Under the pieces are notes generated by a model. The model ran no database searches, was not told the origin of the DNA, and worked only from the letters and a program-made list of their open reading frames with translations. Shown here one piece after another: positions 18,201 through 34,363 of a stretch of DNA of 64,000 bases. The position numbers and the translations under genes were made by a program. This DNA is from Ascaris suum (lineage: Eukaryota > Nematoda > Chromadorea > Rhabditida > Ascarididae): assembly GCA_013433145.1 (NCBI GenBank), contig CM024176.1, positions 8,790,520 through 8,854,519 on the forward strand. Reading direction: 5' to 3'. The number at the start of each line of letters is the position of its first letter. The stretch's first letter is position 1.

Positions 18201-20378
18201 AAAGAAATGAATATTTTCCAGAAGACTTTCGATACAAGTAGAATGAATTCTCAACGTGATGGCATTATCTCTTACAAGGAGTTAGTCGATCAACAAGGTG
18301 AAATATATAAGCTAACGTCGAGTCAATTCGTCTATTATGCTGCTGTTGTTTTAGAATCTATTTTATAAAGTCTCTCAAACAATTATATGCAATGAAAAGT
18401 TTTAGTCTTTGCTTGAAATGCTTATTTTTCACTTACGATAAGAGCAATTTTCAAAAATGAACATTTCCTATTGATTTCATAACCAAATGGGAATATGTAT
18501 GTTGGTAATTCTATGGAATCATGTCAGCTTTGAGATTGTCTTTTTTTTTTAAATATTTCTGATGGGTTGAAATTTGAGAAGATATGAAGAAATGAAAAAT
18601 TTAACAAAACTTGATGAATCGAATTGAGGAGAAAAAAATTCCTCAACAAGCATTGCATTCTTTAGTGGAACAATGCGACTTTGAAAAACAATTCTTTAGC
18701 ATCCCATTGAGTATAAAATTGCTACGAAAGTTAAAAAGCTAACAACAATGCGAGAGAGTAAGTAATTATTGCGCTTATTGTTACAAAATCTTATGACTTA
18801 AACGTTTATATATTCTCGGAGGAATAATTATCCAAAAGCATTTTAAATATAAGCGCAATTAATCGTTCCTAACAATTTGTTCATTAATTTTCGCGTATTT
18901 TTCCTGAAGAGTTAATGGAAGCATCGTGATAAACAAACAAATCATTAAGTTCCCACCCTAGAGAAAAGAAAATACAATTACTCGTAACACCAGCTGGTCA
19001 CTTGTCTCTTCCATTCATAGAACGGCTTTCCAAGGAATTCTGGATAAAAGATATGGCAACAAATATATGAGCAAAACAAAAAAACAACGAGTACGTCACA
19101 ACACGTCAAGTTAAACGCATAGAGCTTTCTTTTGATAAATGGGCGCTAATATCTTGAGAGAGGTTTACAAGCACTAATAAAACGAGCGATACAATGCTCA
19201 ATTGTTCGAAAAACTTTGAAAAACACATCAGTGGTTGACCAAAAAAAAAAAATCGGTTGAATAGAAATTAAGTATGTAGTGTTGATTTTTTTCGCATCAT
19301 TCATACCCAGAAACTAAGAGTTATGACGATGGGTTCTCGGTGTTTAAGCACTTGAAACGGCCATAAAAAATAACACTAAGAGCACTCTAGCGCATAATGC
19401 TCTAGGCTTAAAGCATTGTAATTTTACACTTTCAATGCCGAATGTTGTACTATTACGGTATATAAAATATACGGTTTCAGCAGAGTTTTATCGCATGGAA
19501 ATGATATTCGTAGCACTACAAAACAAGATCGAGAATATATCACAATGAATGAAATTCGCTGTGAATTTTTTTTAATATTTATAATGGAGTCATTAAAGTA
19601 TGTTATTTCCTGTGCTGAAAACCTTTCAAATATCCCACAGGAAGGATCTCTTGAATTCAGTAGCGGAAACATCCATTGATATTGGTATGATTACTGTTGC
19701 TCTCAAAAACTGTAGATGGGAGATGATGAGTGAATCGACGAGGAGAACATTGAACGAGATTTCATCAAAGCAGATATGGTCATCAACAAAATATATGTAA
19801 ATGCTTGCAACTTTTTATGCTTAGAGTTCATTATTTCGCTGAAGTGAAATATTGAATGTGAATTCATCGAAATAATAACAAATATTACTGTAAAATTTTA
19901 TTAGCAATTTGTGAGAATTTTGAGATATGCGATAAACTATATTCGCAAAAATTTGCGAACCATTTCAATGATGTTAGGTGCGAAACATTTCGCTAAACTC
20001 ATATACTATATAAATTTGCAATGAGTAGTTTTATAAATTTTTATGCAACTAAACGATAATATGCAATTGATGACTCCATTGATTAGAGTGATCGTTCCGC
20101 GTCTATTAAATTATTTTCAGAAACGCTTTGCAATGTGCAATAATTTGCAAAGAAAGTTCTCATTAAGAGGATTTCGGAAAATGCGACACTTTTTGTTGAT
20201 TATCGCTTGTTTAAAGGTGTAGAATAAAGGAATGTGAGTTTTATACAATGGAAAAAGGGGCATACACGAATTTTCTAGAGGGAAAAATTGCTAAAAATAT
20301 ATGATAGTGATTCGAAGTTGAGTGCAATAAAAAGAGAAAATTTATGAAAAAGTTTTATTTCTTCAATTATTTTTTAAT

Positions 20379-20405
20379 TATCCGATAAAAAGTTTTTATC
20401 GGATA
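20379..20405. repeat. Perfect inverted repeat, 13-bp arms, 1-nt centre
   Basis: TATCCGATAAAAA (20379-20391), one G, then its exact complement (20393-20405). It lies in gene-free AT-rich DNA, and no partner copy was noticed in the window. Confidence 0.9.
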
Positions 20406-21248
20406 GTTTTTAATTATTCGCTAAATGTGAATTTAGAAAATCGCATATCCAACTTTCGATTTTTGATTAGCAGCGAAAATTAATTGCAATTTACTTTAAA
20501 AGAGATTTTTTTTTCTCTTCATGAAAAATTATCCTCCATCAAAAATTTCTCCACAGTTTGAAAAAATTTTTAAAGAAAGGAGAACACAACACGAAAAATG
20601 CTTCAAAAAAGAATTTTTCCTTTGAAGAAATTCAACACAAATTTTCTGCAATAAATCTCACGAAAAGAAAAATCCCGTACAACAATATTAGTTTCAAAAG
20701 CGCATTTTTCCGCTGTTGTTGTTGCTGTTGCTTCTGTTGCTAAAATATTCTTGACGTTATTGCGTTGAACTTCTTGTTCACAATTAGAAATAGCATTCAT
20801 AGTGCCGAATTTTCGAGGTTTGGTGAACTTCAGCGGCAATCAAAAAAACGAGCGAGTCGATCATCGATTCAGCGGACCTCCAAATTCATCGACCACCTAA
20901 AACAGTTCTTTCAAATTTTTGCATTATTTACAACGTCAGCATATGCGACTGCTTAACGGATCGACAATTATCACTAAGATGTGATGCTGTCATTTTAATG
21001 CCGATTGCTTTTCCATTGCATCGCTACGCATCCAAGGGTTAACAGTTGTTATCGGCACTTCAAAAAAATTGCACTTATGCAACAAGGGAATAAATATCGA
21101 CGAGAAGACAAAATGATATTGAGAAAATATCATTCACTAAAGGAGATTTCAGCATTGCAAATATAAGCAATTTATTTGCCTCTTTTAATTCTTTTTTTTT
21201 GACATACATCAATCAAATATTTGCTGATGACGTAATATACAAGCAATT

Positions 21249-21285
21249 CCTCCCTCCCTCTCCCTCTCTCTCTCTCTCTCACTCT
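21249..21285. repeat. CT-rich simple repeat
   Basis: TCCC/TCTC units grading into (CT)n, about 37 bp, pure pyrimidine on the plus strand. No gene is nearby. Confidence 0.9.
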
Positions 21286-21545
21286 TCAAAAAAAGTGCAT
21301 GAACTATAGAAAGGATTCGGTGAGCAACACTTATCTAAGATTGCTTAATTAATAAATAGCTAGAATTTGAATCAGTTCGCCGTAATTCTTCGAAACGAGC
21401 TCCATTGCGTATTTACGCGAGAATATCTGCAGCTCACCAAAAAATCTAGTTATAGCATTAAGGATGAGGGCAGAGGAAAGAAGGAGGTGAGGAGGAGGGA
21501 AGAAATTCAAAGATACAAACGTCTGGCATGCGGTTTTGCATACAG

Positions 21546-21741
<196 letters not shown>

Positions 21742-22183
21742 ACGTTGTGACCCTTCAAGCATGATATGTTTTGCGTTTCGCAAGTATGAATTATATGCTT
21801 TTAATAGATAGAAATGGATTAGATGCTTAGAGATCTTCTATAAAGAGGTTTTTATTCGTGAAACACGGCAATGGCAATCAAAACAAAATAAGAATCAGAT
21901 GAGCTGAGAGGAAATGCATTGTTGCATCCTGCTCACCTGAACGAGCATTTTAACGGCCTATTAGGAAACAAAACAGCACAATAACGCTTTTTTTAAAATC
22001 TTAAATGATATAATCGAACCACTGGATTCGACAGGAAATCTCCAATGGCAGAATTGGCCATTTTCAGGTGCTACCGATTGGAAATAAAGATGTGACCGGT
22101 TGCAATGCATGCAAATTTCGTGACCCTTTCAAAGATGAATGGTTCTAAGTAAGGGAGAGAAAGTTGATTTGTGATGCATATTC

Positions 22184-22290
22184 CACTCAGCAAACTTCAT
22201 AACCTTAGCTTCAGTGATTCCCGAGTTGAAACTACCCAGCCGGCTCATTTTAATATGTGCAGACACAAATCTATATTACATAGATGCGGA
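22184..22290 (+). repeat. Diverged interspersed repeat, copy B
   Basis: It begins CACTCAGCAAACTTCATAAC and continues through GCTTCAGTG, a diverged middle and a TGTGCAGACACAAAT region. The order of blocks matches copies at 12.2 and 39.1 kb. An open frame over this copy (22213-22448) is probably repeat-derived rather than an exon. Confidence 0.4.
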
Positions 22291-23575
22291 CACACACGTG
22301 AAAACAAGCGAAGGCATGACATGCAATAATGCATTCTGGAAAGCAAGTTTGCGAAAGTACGTAAGGGCGCGTATTGGAAGCAGTATAAGCAAAGAAGAAA
22401 CACTCCTCGCTGATATTCATCTCTGGAACGAGTTTAAACCACTTTGGTGAGAAAACAATCGTGATCTGCAGCAATGTTTCCTTTTCGACCAATGCTTGAA
22501 GAAAAAAGCGGGTCGCCATTAAATGGGAAGGATGCTGTTCAGGTCTTTTATTGGCTGCATCCTTAATCCGCTCTAAAAGATGTACGGGCCATCACGTACA
22601 GTCATGCGCACTCATACTCAAAAAAAAATTCTCTTTCGTCTGCATTCATGTATGGAATAAAATTGCGGTGACACTGAAGTAGATGACTTTCTCACATACT
22701 TCCAAGTTTTCAACCTTGCGGCGCCGGATGATTTCAAGAAAAGAGCAGGGAAAGAGATCGGGCGCATTGTGCAAAATGGGGAATGCAGATGCATGGAGAA
22801 ATTTATCGCACATCTGAGGTTGTTCAATCATCGCACAAGAGACTCCGCAAATGATTTATTGTAGAGGAATTGCTGCATACGAGTAACTGCGTACACTTAT
22901 AGCTTCAGTAGTTTTCTCAAAGTAATATTTTGCTTACTTCTTCCTCATGATCTACTAAATGAGATTGGAATTTCAATTAGTGATAAACCGATGGAGAGTT
23001 CACTTTTCTATGATTTTTTTCTCATAAACCTCGAATTTCACAAGCAAACACCTATAACCAGGTGAACGCATATGTACGAAGTTTTTCTTCACTTTTTATG
23101 ATATGTTATTCCAACTCGGACAATAATGCCATAACAGTACTTCTCAAACTTACCATCAGAACGTTGAAAGAACACTATTATTAGCTTACAACGGGAACGG
23201 ATTCTTCATTCATTCATCCTGTCCTTCACTTATATACTCTTAGATACGCTATCTTTGCAGTAATACTCCGGATCCGTTTTCCTATTAATTTGTACAGCAA
23301 CTCGCTCATCCTACATACTCCTTCTCATCCTCTTTCCATCCCCCTTAGGGGTGGAAATAAGCCAGCTCAGACTGAACATTCAATCATCATTTGTTGTCCC
23401 ATAGGATGCTCGAAGTGTTTCGGACTGAAAGAAAATGCAAATATTTGTCGCCAACTGATCTTTAATTTAGCATCGATATGGTCATGAAAAAACAAATCTT
23501 TTGTGGGAGACGTTTTAGAATGTTCGCGTCAAGCAAAAACAATCAAGAGGTCGTTCTCCTACACACTGCATATGG

Positions 23576-23778
<203 letters not shown>

Positions 23779-24402
23779 CATTGATTCTTAAAGTACCCTC
23801 TTTATGTGATCTGATATCGCGGAATTTATCTCGAGCAGCAGCAAATTTGCACCGCGTAGAACGGGCGAGGGAGAAGGAACTGAAGATGGCTTTATGTAAT
23901 GCTCATTTTGTACGATAATCCAGCATAATCCTTTGTTTATATGTAAAGCAAACAGATCATCTCGAGATAATTAGCCATCACAGACGAAGATCGGTTATGG
24001 ATCATCGCAATGGACTTTTAGCCATTCTTCGACTAATAAAACCTCAGTCTTAATGTATACGGAAAATGGTTTCGTGAGGATTGATAAACATTACCCTCTT
24101 AAAGCAATTTCAATACGACACTTCAACCATAAACATAATGGACCTAATAATGGGATGAATTTGATGAGTATACTTGTGTTCCTATTCGATGTCTATGCTT
24201 ATGCATGGCATTCGCTTCGTGCTGAATCATAACAACACCCAAAGCTGCTTTTGTTATTTAGAGAGATGTCGAAACCGATGAACGGAATTCGCAAGTCTCG
24301 TTATTCTTATTTTCGGGTTGGAACATCGTTGTTTAGGAGCATCTCAAGTCACCAGAGATGGGGTCGGGAAGTACAAAATCCTAAAGATTATGCTTTTCGT
24401 AG

Positions 24403-28239
<3,837 letters not shown>

Positions 28240-28645
28240 TAAAAGAGAATTACTAATCGACCGATAAATCTTCAAGTGACCAGTAAAAAGCTTTTAGGTA
28301 CTGGTCAAGCAATCCTATAACATCATTCACATGCAAAAGGGGTAACGTGGGACTCAAAACACGCTACCTTGCGGAACGCCAGTAGTGATATCACATTATG
28401 AGGAGTGGGATTGGCCTGTTATAGTTCGAAAGTTTTGACCACTTAGAAAACAACAAATCCAATTTAGGCTTTAATAAAAGTTTTTGCATTACCAGTACTA
28501 TCAAATGCTTGACCATAACCAATATATACAACATCACTTTGAGTTCGATCATACAGCACCTAACTCAGCCATTGTAACACGCCAACAATTGAAAAACTGT
28601 TGATTTTCTCATGAAGAAATCTAAATTGTTTCGAAATGAACAGAT
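28240..28645 (-). mobile_element. Decayed non-LTR retrotransposon (CR1/Jockey-like) reverse transcriptase fragment
   Basis: Reading the minus strand from about 28645 downward, broken frames carry reverse transcriptase motifs in the correct order: an ISK-QF-FL stretch and KSTVFQLL (about 28640-28595), DVVYIGYGQAFD (about 28535-28500), TTGVPQGSV (about 28386-28360), and DLKIYRSISNS (about 28281-28247). The catalytic FADD box just before the last motif is degraded. Multiple stops and frameshifts mark it as a relic. A possible continuation down to about 27,860 is too decayed to assign. An endonuclease domain was not recognised on the 5' side (above 28,650). Confidence 0.75.
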
Positions 28646-31022
28646 TGTTTTATATGAAATAATAGCAAAAAAAAATCCCAAGCAATCGTCTTCATAAATT
28701 TGCTAATCGATAATTTGAAGACATTAAACCTGTAATTGTTGATTTCATCAGAAGATAACGTCTTGAATAACGAAGTATATTACGCAATCTTCCAGAGAAA
28801 ATAATCGAAGAAATTCCAGAAAATCTTCTGGAAAGAAGCGAGAACGAATGAGAATATCGTCAAAGATCTGCTTCAAGATAAGATAAAGCTCGCCAATTGG
28901 AGAAAAACATATTTTCTCACTAAAAGATCCGTTGTTATTGACAATGATAGCAACATCAACGAGAAGGTCGTCCAAGCTAACTATTAGTTGAAATCCGAAA
29001 TAAACTATCATATTCTTTTCACTTTTGAAAATAATTATGGAATATACTCCAAATAATTTTGTTTATATGAAGTTATATCGATAATGGCATACATACTACT
29101 GTTTTTACGACAATAAATAAAAGGTTCCGCTTTTATCTTCTCGATGAAATAATTCTTTCGAAGGTTTTATTCTATTTCAATATATTATCGATTCTTTGTA
29201 GTCCTTAGCATATTTATTACAGGTATTTTTTTAGTGTATTTTTTATAGGTCTTCGTATTACTCGCCAATAACTTAGTACTTTTCATTATGCGAATTGCAC
29301 TATACCTCTTATCATTGACAATTACCTATCAGTTTTCAAGAAGAGATTTCTTTGATGCGTTAGCTTATTGATTCCCTTCCGATCATTAAAAAAATATACA
29401 ACAATCCCTGAAACAGATATTTACATAGCAACTTATAAAGAAGAATTCCATTTACTGCGGAATTTTATAATTACATGAGGAATTTTGCGCTGTAATGTTC
29501 GGGTAATTTGAAAATTTTCTTGAAATGCATCATTTTGCTACCGCTATCTTCAAAGTTCAACTAGTTCACGATAGTGAAGATGAATTTGTTCAACTTCAAG
29601 CATTAGATTTTGCGTAATATTTCGCTGCTCAGATAAGGTTGGGTTGCAAGAATTAGGCGCAAGTGGACTCATTTCTTTCACAAGCATTTGCGTAGGTGTT
29701 TAGGAAACTACGAGTGTAGAAAGTAAGCCTGAGTAGGATAGGTCTCTTCGATTATAAAGAGATCCGAGAAAGTTGCCAAGTGGAGGGGAAAATGTAACAC
29801 CAATCGTAGCAATCTAGACGGACGTAATGAGGTTGATTTTAATTTTCCGCATTGAGTTGGGTATTTCTTCGCTGAAAGAAATATTTATCGTGTGTGGGTA
29901 CGTGCTACACTTGTCTCCCTTGAATGTTTGTTAATAGCGTTGTGTTTTAGTTAATTATATGTCAGCTTCGTTTCTTGGTCTATTAAACGCCAACTTGGTT
30001 GTGTTTAATCCATTTCAAGCAATACCAATACTACAGAAGAGGGAAGTAATTGTTGCTGCAACTCTTCTCTTTTCCACTCCCCTCGCCTCCCTTTCCTTCA
30101 CTTCGGCCCTCTCCTGAAATTCTAACGCAGTTTATTCCGCCATAAATTGATAGATGTGCGTTCAATGGCCAAGAGAGATGGTAAGAAAGAGAATATCTGC
30201 AACAAAAAAGCGTGTAAAAAATCATCTGTTTAGAAATAGAAATATTCGTTTAACTATGAGGAACATATGCAACATTTTATTACGGCAAAATATAGCGAGT
30301 AAAATGATAAGAGTGGAAAATATATTCATGGAAAGAATCCATGTAGTGATAAGTTTGCATTTGGTGATCGATTGTGAGCAAATAAATCCTTGTAATCTCT
30401 GTGTTTGTGGTGATGTTCATTTTGTGTTACTAGTTGTTTTGCTCACGTTTGTGTTGATCTTGATGTTGATCTCACCTTACGTGGATTGTATTTTGCTTTA
30501 AGGATAATAGCCGAAGAAATAAATAGACTGCGGTCTTGCTTTCTAAACAGTATATGCTTCCTATCGTCTCTGATTATTGGTGCTCATAATAACAAGCTTC
30601 ATTACCTCGGTGAGGTTCTTCATAAGTCAGAAACGGTCGCTGTTGGCCCTCCCCTTTCAGAAGCAGTCACAGAAACAGTGCTCACCTTACCCCTTCAGTT
30701 CTCACATGAGCTTGTGCGGAAATCGATGTAAATTACGGAGCTTAGTGCATGAGTCCTTTATTCGTAAGAAATGGGGAGCACTATCCTGCTGCGCGTGGCG
30801 ATTCCTAGTTAGTGCAATAAGTGTACTGGAAGTTGATATGAGTAGCAAAAAGTGAACAGCCATTTTGCGTGCCAGTAACTGCACATAGAACATTTGACCT
30901 CAGAGAAAATCCATGGAATACATGGATCGTCCAGTTCAGGAGTCACTCAAAAATGAACTTTGTGACTCAGTGTAAGCTTCTAAGGAAGCGATTGACGCGG
31001 TGATCCCTCCCATAGAATGATT
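28646..31022. other. Gene-free region between two retrotransposon relics
   Basis: A minus-strand 87-codon frame (28748-29011) adjoins the LINE relic but shows no endonuclease motif. A pyrimidine tract lies at 30063-30115. Nothing else was recognised. Confidence 0.5.
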
Positions 31023-31958
31023 GATGACACTGTTAAGGTTGTTGCGGATGCGTCAAGGACACTTAATGCCGCCCAGAAACACTAGGCACGAATCGAGGAA
31101 GAGGTCTTGGCCATTGTTTAAGCGTGAAAAAGTTCCATAAGTATTTATGGGGATGGGGGTTCAGGCTTCTCACAGACCGCAAGCCTGTTGTATCGGTGTT
31201 TGCGTCGTAAAAGAGAATGCCTCAAACGGCGGCATGCAGGTTAACGCGACGGGCTGCTGCAGTGATAAATTATAATTTTCGAGTAGAATATCGCAACATC
31301 AAAGAATTTTGCCAGGTGAATGGCCTTTTTAGGTTATTAGATGCGCGACCTCAAGCGACGAATTGTTTGACCAAAATTTTGACCAGGAGAAGGCGAGGGA
31401 TGATTTGGTGAAAACCCAGTTGACAGCTAAATCTCAGTCAGAGCTAGCAACTACAGCTGGGGTAATCGCGGAGCACACAACAGGGATAGTGCCTTGAAAC
31501 AAATCAGAGAGCTCGTATTAGCTGCCTAGCCAGGTAGATGCTCGAGCGAAGGATGTAAAGCGTTTTTCATCAAGCGAACCGAGTGGAGTGTGTCATAAGG
31601 CTATTTGCTCTGGAGCATTAGAACAGTTATCCCAAATAACTTGCGAAAGATTGCACTCGGTAAACTATATGAAACTCATCCAGGTCGTGACAGGATGATT
31701 CCGATGACCCGATAATATTGCTGGTGACCTGGAACGGACAGAGATATTGAGAAGACTGTTCGCGAGTGTGAGGACTGTGCTATAGCCGGGAAGAATCCAC
31801 CTAAGGTTGCAGTTAGGCTGTGGGGAGGGGCTGATGCGCCACGGAAAAAGGTACATTGGACTCATAAACTCATAGTTGCTGGACTCTTGAACGTTTTCTG
31901 ACGATTAGGCTTCCCTGAAGTTTTCCCCACAACTATGGGAACGGCGTCGCAGTTTCTT
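31023..31958 (+). mobile_element. Decayed Ty3/Gypsy-type LTR retrotransposon pol fragment (RNase H to integrase)
   Basis: Several broken frames read in family order. First, around 31038-31110, comes an ASRTLNAAQKH-like stretch interrupted by stops. After a frame change it continues around 31130-31190 with FHKYL and LLTDRKP, typical of the pol RNase H region. Next is a block near 31290-31340 (VEYRNIKEFCQVNGLFRL). The integrase zinc-binding region follows around 31670-31785 (HPGRDRM, then a CEDC cysteine pair), then a FPEVFPTT piece near 31910-31935 from the integrase core. At least two frameshifts, many stops and a probable deletion between the zinc-binding and core parts mean it is not functional. 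No paired LTRs were found. The family is clear; the exact clade is not. Confidence 0.8.
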
Positions 31959-34060
31959 TATAAAATGCATACAGCTTAGAGGAAAAGGAACCAAATTGAT
32001 GAACGTAATGAAGAAACGAGATAATAAATGGAAAAGCACGCTAAGGAGGCTGGCGCAATGTGCGATTTTACATCTATGCCAATCAGGCTTATTGCTTGCC
32101 CAAACGTTTAGAATTGCAGGACTTTAGTCTTAGTCCCAACCAAACCACTAGGAAGTTTATCGATCCCTTCATTTTCCTGTAAAATATACAGAGAATTATT
32201 TTAATTTGTGAATTTCAGCTCTCATATTAAAAGGCCCACAAATTGCCCACAAACAAGTCTTTAAACCACCGCATTAGTGCGAGGAAGACCACCACGTTAA
32301 CTGAAAAAAGTTGGCCAACAGTTTTTTTTGTTTACTGGAACCAATGTTTTTGTGGCGTGATGCCCAGTAATATGTACTACTGCGTGTGACATTTTAAAAG
32401 CACAAGTGGTTTGCTATATACCGGCTAATTTGGTATTTTATACCCGGCGCAGGGTGTCGTTTAGGTGGTTTTTCATTGTTGGCGTTTCTCGATGTTTGCT
32501 GTCAGTGTTCTTGATTTCTTTCATCCTCTTTTATTCGTTTCTTATGATTCGTATAAAAAATTGCTAGCTTCGAAAGCGTGAAATTGCTTCCTGCATGGGT
32601 TACCCAAAGTTCCTGAAACGCATCTTACCTATTATTACTTAGCGAGGCCACCGAAGGCACCGCATCCCTGACGCACTTTATATATGAATATGATAGATTC
32701 CATAGCGAAGGGTTCAAAGAAAGATAAACATTCGTCTTGTTATATTCCAGAAAGAAGTGCCTTCAACGTTTGTTCGTACGCTAACCAAGTCGGATTCCAG
32801 GCGACCAGAACTGACCGCATGGATTCTTCTTGATATCTGATTTCTTATGCTTCAATTCTTTATACAGAACCAAGCAAATTTGGCAGCGGGGATTGTCCCG
32901 GACACTTTTCCACTTCAACCATCCTAGCATATGTGTATCTAGTGCCACCACTTTTTTTGCTACACTTCAGTATGGGCGGATGTGGTTTGCTGATGGAGCG
33001 CATCGCTTTGTCTTCTATGCGCTTAAGTCGCGCCGTTGCCTTCTCTGTCCGACATGGTCGTGTGCAAGGCATTTCTCTGAGAGTGAGACATATTTCTGGG
33101 TATGCTGGCATGGACGTTGGGAATCTCAGGTTTATGATGTTTTCTGAAAGATATATGTGGTAGACGGTACGCCTCACATTTTACCGATACGTCTCCGGAT
33201 TTATTTGCGGAGAGATCAATAGTGGGAGTCTTGCGCAAAGCTTAATATTGTTATACGATGAAAATTGTATCTAGTATTTCGCATTATGAGTTTATATTTT
33301 GCTTTCTGTACTCAATCGTTGATGTACAAGGTTAATTTGCAAGTTTTGTAACATCTCGGTTTATCAGTAACCCATAAAAACTACTCACTGGAAGTATGCA
33401 TATCGACTTACCAAATTTCATCGTTATCACTTCTATTACTGGCGCATAAAAAACTGCGAGATTGATTAACGTGTGGGTAATGCAAATATTACGTCGCCAT
33501 AATGCCCTTTTATTCGATTTCTGAGGGCTCATTAAACACAAAAAAATGAGTTATACAGTGGTGGTAAACCGAGAAAACTCGTGAAGGGTTGAAAAATATT
33601 GCGAACGTATATGATATGCAAAAGTTTAGGGAAAGTCCGTAAAAAAGATACGTTGAGGATAATGTGAGATATGCTATGCATATAATAAGTATAGATGCTG
33701 CAATAATTCCGACACAATTGATAAGATTACTTCAAGGGTTTTCGTATTTGGTGTGTCCGAAATGGCATTGAGAAAATTATTGATATGATATATCGGTCGA
33801 CAATTTCATCAAAAAATGCAGAAGCGAATTAAAGAAGCGCGAACTTTAAAATATCGAAAAACCTCGCAAAATGTAACGACGAAACGCCTCCTCTGATTAG
33901 CCAAATCCGTAATTATTTATATCTGCACCATTACTAAGGTTATATGTCCATCTATGCATTTTTTTGAGGATCTTTGGACTTCTCGACGTTCGCGATTGTT
34001 AATCTGAGTCTGTTATAGAGCAGTGCATCATTTAGGATCATGAAAGACTTCCTTTTACAG
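31959..34060. other. Region downstream of the Gypsy relic
   Basis: Overlapping frames on both strands at 32830-33240 mark a GC-richer patch that may be further element debris. No LTR pair, polypurine tract or known domain was recognised. Confidence 0.5.
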
Positions 34061-34132
34061 AATTACCAGTAGAGATCTCATATATGATTGTGTGTGATAT
34101 TTAATAACGGCATATTGGTGCAATATGATTCT

Positions 34133-34363
34133 ATGAGTCGTTACATTATCCTTCTTATGGTGGTTGCTGCAGGTCTTATAGCAATGATTCAATGTGAAAC
34201 AGGTATGTGAAAGATGAGAGAATATGGAATCAACGAGCTGATGTACATCAGATGAAGAAGTCGTCGAAGACAAGAAGCAATGATATTAGTATAATAGTCG
34301 TTGTGTGCAGGTTGGTGTCTCGTCAATGTGTTGAAAACGTTTGGCACAAGAGAGCGATCGTGA
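34133..34363 (+). CDS. Candidate two-exon gene for a small secreted peptide (about 40 aa)
   Basis: Exon 34133-34202 starts at ATG, encodes the hydrophobic leader MSRYIILLMVVAAGLIAMIQ and ends with C-E-T plus one nt at a good donor (ACAG|gtatgt). The nearest good in-phase acceptor (tgtgcag, 34304-34310) leads to an exon 34311-34363 adding 16 residues before TGA. The product would be a signal peptide plus about 20 mature residues with two cysteines. A clean acceptor (cttttacag, ending 34060) lies 73 nt upstream, but two short upstream ATG frames intervene. I do not recognise the product, and no dibasic processing site is visible. Against it: so short a model can arise by chance, and a longer overlapping open frame exists on the same strand. 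Confidence 0.25.

Noticed and set aside
22213..22448. Open frame flanked by an acceptor-like and a donor-like site
   Set aside because: It overlaps a copy of the apparent interspersed repeat, has no recognisable family and has no partner exon.
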